Source of the DNA: Patescibacteria group bacterium
Lineage (GTDB): Bacteria; Patescibacteria; Paceibacteria; UBA6257; 2-01-FULL-56-20
DNA length: 64,000 nucleotides
Reading direction: 5' to 3'
Assembly: GCA_018971305.1 (NCBI GenBank)
Contig: JAGXBC010000001.1
Coordinates: 186,001-250,000 of the forward strand
The translations under genes were made by a program, and so were the position numbers. The notes below the pieces were generated by a model. It ran no database searches. It was not told the origin of the DNA and saw nothing but the letters and a program-made list of their open reading frames with translations. Numbering within the stretch: position 1 is the first letter of the stretch; each line of letters starts with the position of its first letter. Shown in pieces: positions 50,717-58,950 of this stretch.

Positions 50717-52069
50717 TCATTCTTCCAGCGCCATCTCGTGCTGCGGCACAGAATTAATATCTGTAGCGATAGTAAAATGGAAAACGCTGCCGCGTCCCGG
50801 CTCGGAATCCACCCAGATTTTGCCGCCATGAGCCTGCACGATATTTTTCACAATATACAAACCCAAGCCGGTACCCTCCGTTTGCGTCTTAACGGCGTTA
50901 CTTGCCCTGTAAAACTTTTTGAAAAGATTGTCTATGTCAGCAGGAGCGATGCCGATACCAGTATCTTTAACGCTAATTTCGAGGAACGGCCCGTCGGAAA
51001 CCTTTTCCACCCTGACAATAACTTCTCCGTTCTCCGTATTGTAGCGAACTGAGTTCTCAATAAGATTATCCAGGGCACGAGATAATTTCGTCCGATCGAT
51101 AAATGGCTGAGGTAGATCGTTTTTAGGTTTTTCGAAATATATCTTTATTCCCGCGCGCTCGGACATCGGCATAACGGTTCCGAGAACTTCATTAATGAAC
51201 TGCACAATATCTACTTGTTCAAACTTATAGCCAAAATGTCCCTCTTCTATCTTCGCTACATCCAATAAATCCTCCACAACTTGGAAAAGGTTGCGCCCCG
51301 CCGTTAGTGCGGTTTCCACTATAGTTTTGGCGTTTTCGTTCAAACTCTCGTCACTAGCCAATGATTGTAAGGCCCAATTAATATCGGTTACCGGCGTACG
51401 TAACTGATGAGACGCAACGGTCAAAAATTCCCCCTTGGATTTTATAAGTGATATTTCCCTGGTGCGATCGCGGATTATTTTCATAAAACCGAGAAGTTCG
51501 TTCAGTTCTCCGCGGACAGGAATCGTCGAAACCCTCAGCTCCAGTTCGGGGTCGGTAAAGGATATATCAACAATTTGCGGGTACTCACCCACGCGCGAAC
51601 GGCTGATAACCGTAGGCGCGAGCGACGAGAAAATAACCTGAGCCAAAAGTTTTTTGGATTCATTGCCCACATCCTGGGGCTGGAACTTCTGCCCAACGAT
51701 ATCCTCCGACTTCGTTTTAAATAAATTCTCAGCCGCCGGATTAAAAAATAAAATATTGAAGTCGTGGTCGTAAACAACAAGGGCGTCGTCCAGGCCAAGC
51801 AATATATTCGCGAGTTCGCTTTTTTCCAGGCGGCCGGCGCGCTCACTTTTCGCGGCTCTATATATAAGGGCAAATGAAATCCCTCCGGTAACCATAAGCA
51901 GTCCGCCCTCGATAAACGCCACAAGTGCCGGCAAGAATATAAAACCCAATATGAAGACCACCGCCAAAATACCAAGCAATATCCAGGCACTTTTCAACTC
52001 CGGCCATTTTAGGGTGTCGGAAAACTTTTTTGCCTCAGCCGCACTCTTAAAATTCAAATTTACATCCAT
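50717..52069 (-). CDS. PAS-domain sensor histidine kinase
   Basis: 450 residues. Two membrane helices (about 28-75), a PAS domain (NILLGLDDALVVYDHDFNILFFNPAAENLF), a HisKA domain with phospho-acceptor in ASHQLRTPVTDINW (about residue 217), and a HATPase with N, G1 and G2 boxes (LIENSVRYN, DTGIGIAPADI, GTGLGLYIVKN). No response regulator gene is adjacent, so its partner is unknown. It is transcribed ahead of fpg. Confidence 0.9.
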   Translation of the reverse strand: MDVNLNFKSAAEAKKFSDTLKWPELKSAWILLGILAVVFILGFIFLPALVAFIEGGLLMVTGGISFALIYRAAKSERAGRLEKSELANILLGLDDALVVYDHDFNILFFNPAAENLFKTKSEDIVGQKFQPQDVGNESKKLLAQVIFSSLAPTVISRSRVGEYPQIVDISFTDPELELRVSTIPVRGELNELLGFMKIIRDRTREISLIKSKGEFLTVASHQLRTPVTDINWALQSLASDESLNENAKTIVETALTAGRNLFQVVEDLLDVAKIEEGHFGYKFEQVDIVQFINEVLGTVMPMSERAGIKIYFEKPKNDLPQPFIDRTKLSRALDNLIENSVRYNTENGEVIVRVEKVSDGPFLEISVKDTGIGIAPADIDNLFKKFYRASNAVKTQTEGTGLGLYIVKNIVQAHGGKIWVDSEPGRGSVFHFTIATDINSVPQHEMALEE

Positions 52070-52149
52070 AAGCTTGTTAAAAAAGAAATTATGTACCGCT
52101 GCAAACTGCGGTCACATTTTTTCTATCATATCATCGGAAACCGCAAACA

Positions 52150-53079
52150 TCAAAAAATGCTTGTCTGCCTGCTTTTTGGCCTTTTCTTCTTTTCAACCGT
52201 TGGTTCGGAGCTGTTGCCAAGCCTTTTTAAGAGAGTTTCAAAACCCATCTTTTTGAAATAATCCATAATAACCCCGTCATTATTGTCACCAGAAGTGATC
52301 TTCAACTCTTCAATATCCGACGCCCTAATTGGCGCCGCACGGTCAAGGATCACAAGTTCCCTGGAAAGTTCCGCTTCCTTCCTGAATGGTCCTAAGCGTT
52401 TTTTTATTTTTTCGTCTTTTTCTAAATTATCATAGAGATTATCCAACGCGCCGAAACGCTGTAGCCATTCGGTTGCCGTTTTTGGACCAACACCCGGGAC
52501 TCCCTTAATATTGTCTGATGGGTCACCTACGAGCGCTTTGTAGTCAATAAGTTGGTTTGGTTCCAAGCCGTACTTTTCGCGCACAGCCGCTTCGTCGTAT
52601 GTCATTGTTTCGCTTACGCCCTTTTTGAAGGTTCGTACGGCGATATCCGGATCATGAACAAGCTGTAGCGTGTCTCTGTCCCCGGTTAGAATCACAACCT
52701 TCAAATCTTTTATGCCGCGGAATTTTTCGGCGCACGTCGCGATTAAATCGTCGGCCTCATATCCCGGCTCCTCAAAAGTTTTTATTCCGAAAGCGGAAAA
52801 TAAATTATGTGTTTCTATTAATTGAGAAATAAGTTCGTTGGGAGCCGGCGGCCTTTGGGCCTTATACTCTGCATATTTTTTCTCGCGAAAGGTCGGCTCT
52901 GGCCTGTCAAAAAGCGCAACGGCATAATCCGGCCGCTCCTCGCGCCAGAGCTTTAAAAGAATGCTCGCCACGCCGTAAACCGCGCCGCTAGGGTCTCCAC
53001 CCGGCGCCGTAAACGGCGGCAAAGCATGGAATGAGCGATGAATAATGGAATTGGCGTCTATTAAAAGCAGGGTTTTCAT
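52150..53079 (-). CDS. 5'-3' exonuclease (flap endonuclease, PolA N-terminal type)
   Basis: 309 residues from ATG 53079 (TATAAT at complement 53085-53090 ends 5 nt upstream). LLLIDANSIIHRSFHALP, ALFDRPEPTFREKKY, DDLIATCAEKF, LTGDRDTLQLV and the HhH region GVPGVGPKTATEWL match the 5' nuclease domain of DNA polymerase I, here without a polymerase domain. It removes RNA primers and flaps. The C-terminus ends in a Lys-rich tail (KKKRPKSRQTSIF) that could carry a clamp-binding motif, an inference from QTSIF. Confidence 0.88.
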   Translation of the reverse strand: MKTLLLIDANSIIHRSFHALPPFTAPGGDPSGAVYGVASILLKLWREERPDYAVALFDRPEPTFREKKYAEYKAQRPPAPNELISQLIETHNLFSAFGIKTFEEPGYEADDLIATCAEKFRGIKDLKVVILTGDRDTLQLVHDPDIAVRTFKKGVSETMTYDEAAVREKYGLEPNQLIDYKALVGDPSDNIKGVPGVGPKTATEWLQRFGALDNLYDNLEKDEKIKKRLGPFRKEAELSRELVILDRAAPIRASDIEELKITSGDNNDGVIMDYFKKMGFETLLKRLGNSSEPTVEKKKRPKSRQTSIF

Positions 53080-53145
53080 ATCCAATTATAATACCGCCCG
53101 ATTGTTTAAAACAAAAATCCCCGAACTATTCGCCGGGGAAATATA

Positions 53146-53481
53146 TTAGAGGGAAAACGACTCACCGCAGCCGCACGTGCTTTTGACGTTGGGATTTTCA
53201 AATTTGAATCCTGCGCCCGCCAATGTTTCTAGATAGTCTATTTTCGTGCCCTTAAGATATATCAAGCTCGCCTGGTCCACGCATATTTTCACGCCATCAA
53301 GTTCAAAAATTTTATCAATATCGCTCGGCTCCTTAGTCGCAAACTTCATTTCATAACTGAAGCCCGAACAGCCGCCGCCGACAACGGAAATCCTTATTCC
53401 GAGAATTTTAGGTGTCTCTGGTTCTCCGGAAACCAATTCTTTTATTTTTGCGATTGCCTTCGGAGTAATTTCTAAGTCCAT
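53146..53481 (-). CDS. HesB/IscA/ErpA-type Fe-S assembly protein
   Basis: 111 residues. The three conserved Cys lie in GGCSGFSYEM and in the C-terminal CGCG (STCGCGESFSL). It acts as an A-type scaffold or carrier for Fe-S clusters, and the cysteine desulfurase at 698 could provide sulfur. A run of eight G (minus strand) lies 5 nt before the ATG and may act as ribosome-binding site. Confidence 0.92.
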   Translation of the reverse strand: MDLEITPKAIAKIKELVSGEPETPKILGIRISVVGGGCSGFSYEMKFATKEPSDIDKIFELDGVKICVDQASLIYLKGTKIDYLETLAGAGFKFENPNVKSTCGCGESFSL

Positions 53482-53541
53482 AACGCCCCCCCCATAAGAT
53501 GAACAAGCTGTTTAAAGTATAACGCCACGATTTTCACAATT

Positions 53542-53991
53542 TCAAGCAGAGAATTTTATCTCCCTCTCATTTTCTTTTTTGCCGTGATGGAACCGCAGCC
53601 ATAAAGCATTTTTTGGCAAAATGCTCTTTATATTCTCCGCCCACTCAATAAGAACAATATTCTTAGGGTCGCGCAATATTTCTTTAAAACCAAGCGCCGC
53701 AAGTTCGCGCGGCTTTTTAAGGCGGTAGGCATCAACGTGATATAAATTCTTAAACCAGGTAGATTTAACCGCGAAGCGGCGAAAAATTATAAAAGTCGGG
53801 CTTGTGGTTTTTTTTCTTATACCCAGTCCGCGCAAAAATCCCTGGGTAAAGGTTGTCTTGCCGCTGCCAAGTTCTCCGGAGAGGGCAAGAATAAGCGCTC
53901 CCCGGGAAGAATAAGGGGTGGTAAATTTTTTGGCGAGCTTTTCACCAAAAACCTTAGTTTCTGCGGAAGAAAAAGTTTTATGTGCCTTCAT
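53542..53991 (-). CDS. tsaE: tRNA threonylcarbamoyladenosine biosynthesis protein TsaE
   Basis: 149 residues, P-loop ATPase with SGELGSGKTTFTQGFLRGLG (Walker A) and LIEWAENI. TsaE works with TsaB and TsaD to make t6A at position 37 of ANN-decoding tRNAs. Those partners are not in this window. Confidence 0.93.
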   Translation of the reverse strand: MKAHKTFSSAETKVFGEKLAKKFTTPYSSRGALILALSGELGSGKTTFTQGFLRGLGIRKKTTSPTFIIFRRFAVKSTWFKNLYHVDAYRLKKPRELAALGFKEILRDPKNIVLIEWAENIKSILPKNALWLRFHHGKKENEREIKFSA

Positions 53992-54049
53992 TTTAAAATA
54001 CAGTGCGCAGGGCAGGACGATATTAGAACCTTTTTGTGGTGTAATATGC

Positions 54050-54802
54050 CTAAACTTTTATGGAAGTAACAAGAAAAGACTTGGACTTCCGGTTATATGA
54101 CTTAATTTCTTCTGCCTTAAATTGTGAGTTGTTTTCTAAAAACTCATTAAAAGATCGGTATTCCCCTTCCCCTTTCACATCTAGATCATATAATTTCCAA
54201 TCATCGAAACAAATTATGACCGGCCCGGTAATAAGCGGCTTTAGAAAGTCTAGAACTGACTTTGAAGAACTATAAGTATCACAATCTATGAAAACGACAC
54301 CAATCTTCTTTAGACTGAATTTTTTAATAGTGTCATCAGTTAATGTTTCGTTATACCAACCTTTTATCCAGGTGATATCATCGGGATTAACATTGCGCCG
54401 GGAAAGACATTGCTGCATTTTTTCAAATGAGCATGTATAAAATCCTGTTTTATAAACTCCCGCGTCTTCTTTTTCTGAGCCTGGTGGCAATCCCTGGAAT
54501 GCATCGAAACCGAACAATCTCATAGATCCCAATCCTAATTCATTGCGAGCCAAATACATACTGCCAATGGAGCTGCCATTAAAAACGCCGAACTCAAAGT
54601 AATCACCGACTTCTTCGCCCTTAATCTCTTTAAGTTTCTTTAGACAATTCTTAAAGAAGTTGATTAATGTTTCGGGGGGAACTAAATTAACGGCGCAAAT
54701 ATCTTTAACCTCGCCGATAGTATAAGGAGATTTTGGAACCGGAAAAAATCTGCGATAAAAAATTTTACCAGCTCTCGTTAAGGAGCTATATCGAAAACTC
54801 AT
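54050..54802 (-). CDS. TylF/macrocin O-methyltransferase family protein
   Basis: 250 residues. The SAM-binding block YFEFGVFNGSSIGSM, the FGFDAFQGLPPG motif and VVFIDCDTYSSSKSVLDFL mark the TylF family (class I methyltransferases acting on sugars). A TATAAT (complement 54809-54814) ends 6 nt before the ATG. It could modify a cell-surface sugar. Its unusual position next to a tRNA-like remnant raises the possibility of acquisition. Confidence 0.85.
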   Translation of the reverse strand: MSFRYSSLTRAGKIFYRRFFPVPKSPYTIGEVKDICAVNLVPPETLINFFKNCLKKLKEIKGEEVGDYFEFGVFNGSSIGSMYLARNELGLGSMRLFGFDAFQGLPPGSEKEDAGVYKTGFYTCSFEKMQQCLSRRNVNPDDITWIKGWYNETLTDDTIKKFSLKKIGVVFIDCDTYSSSKSVLDFLKPLITGPVIICFDDWKLYDLDVKGEGEYRSFNEFLENNSQFKAEEIKSYNRKSKSFLVTSIKV

Positions 54803-54828
54803 GGATATATTATATCAATTGATATTAG

Positions 54829-54850
54829 TGGATGGGAGGGAATTCGAACT
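54829..54850 (-). other. tRNA 3'-end-like fragment between ruvB and the TylF-like gene
   Basis: The minus-strand sequence TTCGAAT-TCCCT-CCCATCC-A has the spacing of a tRNA T-loop (7), T-stem 3' strand (5), acceptor 3' strand (7) and discriminator base. The matching 5' strands are absent. It may be an integration remnant or chance. Confidence 0.35.
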
Positions 54851-54851
54851 A

Positions 54852-55853
54852 CTAAATCAATTCGCTCGGGCGTTTGACCTTCATATGCTCATAAGCGGCT
54901 GGCAAAGCTATGCGGCCGGCGGAAGAGCGCTGTAAAAACCCCAAGGTCATAAGATACGGCTCGTAAATGTCTTCTATCACGCCTTTTTCTTCGGAGAGGG
55001 CCGCGGATAAGGTGTTTATTCCAACCGGGCCGCCGGCGAATTTTTTGATAATAACTTCCAAAAGCTTGCGGTCTTGCGGCTCCAGGCCTAATTCGTCGAT
55101 TTCCAGCATTTCCAAGGTATTTTTGGCCACTTTTTCGTCTATGGATTTTCCGCTGCCGACTTCCGCGTAGTCGCGGGCGCGCTTTAGAAGACGGTTGGCG
55201 ATACGCGGCGTGCCGCGAGAGGCCTTAGCAAGGACCTCCACCGCCTCAGGATCTATTTCCACGCCCAAAAGCTTAGCGGAGCGGGACAAGATTTCTTTTA
55301 TCTCGGGAACGCCATAATAATTTAGGCGGAGTGTCGCTCCGAAACGGGAGCGGAGTGGATTGGAAAGCAGGTTTTCTCTTGTCGTCGCGGCAACTAATGT
55401 AAAAGGCGGCAAGTCCAAGCTTAAGGTGCGCGCGCTCGGACCCTTTCCCACAACCAAATGTAATTTGCGGGACTCCATTGCCGGATAAAGAACTTCTTCT
55501 ATTATGGGATTTATCCTGTGTACTTCGTCTATGAATAAGATTTCTCCCTTACCGAGGTTGGTAAGGATCGCGGCGAGGTCGCCGGCCTTCTCCAGTGCCG
55601 GACCGGAGGTCGTGCGCACGCCGGTACCGAATTCTTTTGCCACCAAGTATGCCAAGGTTGTTTTTCCTAACCCGGCTTGTCCGCAAAAAAGCATGTGGTC
55701 GGCGGACTCGTTCCTTTTTTTCGCGGCGTCAATTATTACCCGCAAATTATTTTTAATTTTCTCCTGGCCGACGTATTCGCCCCACTTTGTCGGCCGCAAT
55801 GCCAAATCAATGTTCTGATCTTCTTTATTAGAATCCGTTTTAGAAAGTTTCAT
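54852..55853 (-). CDS. ruvB: Holliday junction branch migration helicase RuvB
   Basis: 333 residues. Walker A is GQAGLGKTTLAYLVA, Walker B ILFIDEVHRINP and sensor LVAATTREN. LRPTKWGEYVGQEKIK is the typical start. A winged-helix DNA-binding C-terminus ends GRIALPAAYEHM. It drives branch migration with RuvA (45642). Its last codon is directly followed by the tRNA-like fragment. Confidence 0.96.
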   Translation of the reverse strand: MKLSKTDSNKEDQNIDLALRPTKWGEYVGQEKIKNNLRVIIDAAKKRNESADHMLFCGQAGLGKTTLAYLVAKEFGTGVRTTSGPALEKAGDLAAILTNLGKGEILFIDEVHRINPIIEEVLYPAMESRKLHLVVGKGPSARTLSLDLPPFTLVAATTRENLLSNPLRSRFGATLRLNYYGVPEIKEILSRSAKLLGVEIDPEAVEVLAKASRGTPRIANRLLKRARDYAEVGSGKSIDEKVAKNTLEMLEIDELGLEPQDRKLLEVIIKKFAGGPVGINTLSAALSEEKGVIEDIYEPYLMTLGFLQRSSAGRIALPAAYEHMKVKRPSELI

Positions 55854-55921
55854 CTGCTTCTTTTATATTTTAGGAAAGATTTTATGAAAATAAACTCCCT
55901 AGCCCACTATTTATATATCAC

Positions 55922-55950
55922 TTGACAAACAATATAATTTATGCTAACAT
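55922..55950 (+). promoter_or_regulatory. Promoter of the structured RNA at 55957
   Basis: Perfect TTGACA (55922-55927), 17-nt spacer, TAACAT (55945-55950) with extended -10 TG. No gene on the plus strand follows for 2 kb. Confidence 0.75.
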
Positions 55951-55956
55951 ATCCCA

Positions 55957-56187
55957 AAAGCTATATTTGGCTGGGCCAAACAGCTTAGCTGCTTCAAATC
56001 TGGGGGCGGGGATTATTCTTAGCTCTATAGGATGGTCAAGTTTAGGCTCGACCACTCCTCGGAATCATTCTAACCTCTTTTATTTTCAATAAAAGAGACT
56101 ATTTATCCTTTCGCGAGGATTTGCCCCCAGGTTTGAGGCAACTAACAAGTACACCTAACTCCTGCTCACTAACGGCGGGGGTTTTTA
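55957..56187 (+). ncRNA. Candidate structured non-coding RNA
   Basis: About 230 nt with no coding frame, between a strong promoter and a terminator (CTCCTGC / GCGGGGG, then TTTTT, 56159-56185). An 18-bp terminal helix joins 55990-56007 (ending CTGGGGGC) to 56123-56140 (starting GCCCCCAG), with two G-U pairs. Inside it are three hairpins: AGGA-TGGTC/GACCA-C-TCCT (56029-56059), CTCTTTTATT-TTC-AATAAAAGAG (56076-56098) and ATCCT-TTCGCG-AGGAT (56105-56120). A 5' hairpin TTTGG-CTGGG-CCAAA (55966-55980) precedes the helix. It lacks the signatures of tmRNA, RNase P RNA and SRP RNA. Confidence 0.7.
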
Positions 56188-57867
56188 ATTCCGCCACTCT
56201 ATCTTTCCGGTCGCCGATTCCACCTCCTCGAAACTGGTATCGCCGGAGAGAACTTTCAGCGCTCCATCTTCCTGCATAGTAACCATTCCCTGTTTGTTTG
56301 CCAAGTCCCTCAAAGAAATTTCCGACGCCTCACGCAAAATCGTCCTCTCTAACTCCGGTCCGCCCTCCAAAAATTCGAATATCCCCAACCGTCCTTTATA
56401 GCCGAAGCCGCTACATTTGTCGCAGCCGACAGGTTCATAGGTTTTATAGTCCTTATACTTTGAAACATCAACTCTTTTAGGGAGTTTTTCCAAAAACTTT
56501 CCGATACGCGCTTCCATGTCGTCGCTGTGTGGCACTTCTTTCTTGCAATAAGCGCAGAGTTTGCGCACAAGTCTCTGGGCGATAATTAAATTCAGCGCCG
56601 GACCGATACTCACTGTTTTGATGCCTAAATTTATCAATCTCGGGACAGCGCCGACTGCGTCGTTCGTATGCAGAGTGGATAAAACAAGGTGCCCTGTGAG
56701 AGAGGCCTGAACAGCTATGTCTCCTGTTTCCAAATCTCTTACCTCTCCAACGAGTATCACGTCGGGATCTTGGCGCACGATAGACCTCAAGCCATTGGCG
56801 AAGGTATATCCCGACTCCTGATTGACCTGCGTCTGCTCAACTCCCTCTAAGCGATATTCTATCGGGTCTTCCAGTGTAATTATTTTTATCTCGGGATTAT
56901 TAATGTGGCGCAGGAAGGCATAGAGCGTTGTTGTTTTCCCGGAACCGGTGGGTCCTGTGTTCAAAATTAATCCGTTTGGTTTAACTATCTCACGCTCAAC
57001 GATTACCAAGTCATCCTCGCGAATGCCAAGGCCCTTCATACCAACGCTTGTCGCTTCCGGGTCTAAAATCCTCATCACGACATTCTCTCCAAATTCAGAT
57101 GGGATAACCGATGACCTTATCTCAACCTCCTTGTTTTCCACCTCAATAGTAAACCTGCCGTCTTGAGAAATATCCCTGACGTTTATTTTCATTCCGGAAA
57201 GCAGCTTAATGCGCGAAATAAGCGAGGAATAATTTTTTAAAGGTAGGTCGTTAAAAATATCGTGCAATAAACCGTCGACCCTTACGCGCACTTTTGCTTT
57301 GGTCTCCTCGGATTCAAAATGGATATCGGAAGCTCGTACGGAAAACGCTCCGGCTATGACTATTTCTATGAGCAATGCCGGCGACACCTTTAGAAAATCC
57401 AGCTTCTTTATCTCGTCTTGAATTAAAGAAATTGTTGTCAGTCGCGCAATCAAGTCCTCTATTCTTTTTTTCTCCAAGGTTACTTTTCCGGTAATGTCTT
57501 CGGCGGCCGATTTTACAAATTTATACGAATGCCACGCCTGCTCGATCCCAGACGAAGACGCCACGAATATCTTCACCTCAAAATTTTTCGCTTCCAGTTC
57601 TTTGATTATGTTTCGCGCCGCCGGTAGAGACGGGTCGGCCTCAGCCAAAGCAACTTTTTTCCCTTTAACCTCAATAGAGGCGGCTTTCGCACTACGGGCT
57701 TCATTTTCCGCAACAACCCTAAGGGCCTCCGGAGACACCGCCATCCTGGTCAAATCAACATAAGGGATGCCCATCTTTTTCCCGAGACGTTCTGCTATCC
57801 GCTCTTCACTTTCCCGCCTTAATTTGGCAAGTTGCCCCTGTAACTCGTCTGTTTTTGGAAGGTCCAT
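56185..57867 (-). CDS. pilB: Type IV pilus assembly/secretion ATPase PilB (GspE family)
   Basis: 560 residues from ATG 57867 (TAAAAT at complement 57875-57880 ends 7 nt upstream). The frame is open to 57909. The N-terminal MshEN-like domain is followed by Walker A LNTGPTGSGKTTTLYAFL, the Asp box LEDPIEYRLEGVEQTQV, Walker B DPDVILVGEVRD, and a C-terminal four-Cys zinc site (CAYC and CDKC). It powers pilus extension, which CPR cells are thought to use for attachment or DNA uptake. No other pilus gene is in the window. Confidence 0.93.
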   Translation of the reverse strand: MDLPKTDELQGQLAKLRRESEERIAERLGKKMGIPYVDLTRMAVSPEALRVVAENEARSAKAASIEVKGKKVALAEADPSLPAARNIIKELEAKNFEVKIFVASSSGIEQAWHSYKFVKSAAEDITGKVTLEKKRIEDLIARLTTISLIQDEIKKLDFLKVSPALLIEIVIAGAFSVRASDIHFESEETKAKVRVRVDGLLHDIFNDLPLKNYSSLISRIKLLSGMKINVRDISQDGRFTIEVENKEVEIRSSVIPSEFGENVVMRILDPEATSVGMKGLGIREDDLVIVEREIVKPNGLILNTGPTGSGKTTTLYAFLRHINNPEIKIITLEDPIEYRLEGVEQTQVNQESGYTFANGLRSIVRQDPDVILVGEVRDLETGDIAVQASLTGHLVLSTLHTNDAVGAVPRLINLGIKTVSIGPALNLIIAQRLVRKLCAYCKKEVPHSDDMEARIGKFLEKLPKRVDVSKYKDYKTYEPVGCDKCSGFGYKGRLGIFEFLEGGPELERTILREASEISLRDLANKQGMVTMQEDGALKVLSGDTSFEEVESATGKIEWRN

Positions 57868-57920
57868 TACATTGATTTTACCCCCTAAAACGCCCATAAA
57901 CAAAGGCATTTATCCCCCTA

Positions 57921-57949
57921 TTGACACCAAAATAAAAAATGTCTATAAT
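57921..57949 (+). promoter_or_regulatory. Consensus promoter of the secreted Gly/Tyr-rich protein gene
   Basis: Perfect TTGACA (57921-57926), 17-nt spacer, perfect TATAAT (57944-57949): the strongest promoter in the window. The leader of about 80 nt contains the hairpin CTGCCGAT-TTC-ATCGGCAG. Confidence 0.9.
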
Positions 57950-58036
57950 ATAAGAAGGCTCAGGATGAAAAATCCTGTGTTGGCAATGAAAACTGCCGAT
58001 TTCATCGGCAGAATCTCAGCGAGGAGGGATAGTTCC

Positions 58037-58840
58037 ATGAAAAGCAGATTCTCTGGTTTAGTTTTGGCGCAAGTAATTTATTTGATTTTTCTTCCGGTCC
58101 CAACATTAGCGCAACAGCGTGGTGGACAACGGGGCGGCAACTGGCAAGGTTTTCAGCGCCAGTCAGCTCCGCGGCAGGGCACCTCACAGCAACGACAAGT
58201 TGCCCCTCGGCAAAACACTCCGCAACATGGCGGCTATTATCAGCAAAACCGCCCCTCGACCGGCACCGCTCAATCGCAACAAAACTATTCCCACTCTTAC
58301 CGTGGTGAACAGCAATATAACGGAGGCAACAGTTATGGCCACGGCGGTTACGGCTATCGTGGTGGCGAGCACCGCTACCGAGATGGTCGCGGCTGGCACA
58401 ATATGCTGTTCTTAAACGGCGGTTGGGGCTACTGGTGGGGATATCCGCGCATTTGGTGTCCCGCATACGGATACGATCCGTATTACGGATATGAATATGG
58501 GGCACAGCCATACAACACATATGCCCCAGCCTATCCACCCTACATTTACGGTGGCAGTCGCTACGTCGGAGCAGGAATCAAGTTCGATTTAGAACTGCTC
58601 CCTAAATCAGAACGCGACGCCGCAAAGAAAGGGATAGTCTCGGTTGACGGAGCCGAAGTCGGAATCGTAAAGAATTTCGAGGGCAAATTCCACTCGGCCT
58701 TCCCTCTCGGTCCCGGCAATCATGAAATTTCCGTGGTCACGGAAGATGGTAAGAGCATGACCACCACGGTGGCAGTACAAGAGGGGGTAATAACACGAGT
58801 AGGGCTACGCTTCAACGAAGGCCCGGACGAACAAAAGTAG
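58037..58840 (+). CDS. Secreted Gln/Gly/Tyr-rich protein
   Basis: 267 residues from ATG 58037, preceded by GGAGGG. A signal peptide (MKSRFSGLVLAQVIYLIFLP, probable cleavage after PTLAQ) leads into a Gln/Arg/Gly-rich region (about 30-90), a His/Gly/Tyr-rich region with repeats of GYG and YPPY (about 100-175), and a C-terminal PEGA-like beta domain (VSVDGAEVGIVKNFEGKFHSAFPLGPGNHEISV). In-frame codons reach further upstream but would bury the signal peptide. It is probably surface-exposed and abundant, given its promoter. Function unknown. Confidence 0.8.
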   Translation: MKSRFSGLVLAQVIYLIFLPVPTLAQQRGGQRGGNWQGFQRQSAPRQGTSQQRQVAPRQNTPQHGGYYQQNRPSTGTAQSQQNYSHSYRGEQQYNGGNSYGHGGYGYRGGEHRYRDGRGWHNMLFLNGGWGYWWGYPRIWCPAYGYDPYYGYEYGAQPYNTYAPAYPPYIYGGSRYVGAGIKFDLELLPKSERDAAKKGIVSVDGAEVGIVKNFEGKFHSAFPLGPGNHEISVVTEDGKSMTTTVAVQEGVITRVGLRFNEGPDEQK

Positions 58841-58869
58841 TTTTTCCTCTCCTCCTCACTGAATATTTA

Positions 58870-58913
58870 AGGCACCCCAGATCATAATACGATCTGCGCG
58901 GTGCCTCTTTTTT
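58870..58913 (+). terminator. Terminator after the secreted protein gene
   Basis: AGGCACC / GGTGCCT with an inner CAGATC / GATCTG stem, followed by CTTTTTTTT. Confidence 0.85.
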
Positions 58914-58950
58914 TACTTTTATAGTTTTGTTATATAGTAGTATCAAAACC

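Noticed and set aside
54820..54900. A complete tRNA gene at the end of ruvB
   Set aside because: No complementary acceptor 5' strand or anticodon arm is found upstream of the fragment within tRNA length.
55957..56187. Identification of the structured RNA as 6S, SRP or RNase P RNA
   Set aside because: It lacks the SRP GGAAG-type apical loop and RNase P conserved blocks, and the internal multi-hairpin layout is unlike the 6S rod with one central bubble. A database search is needed.
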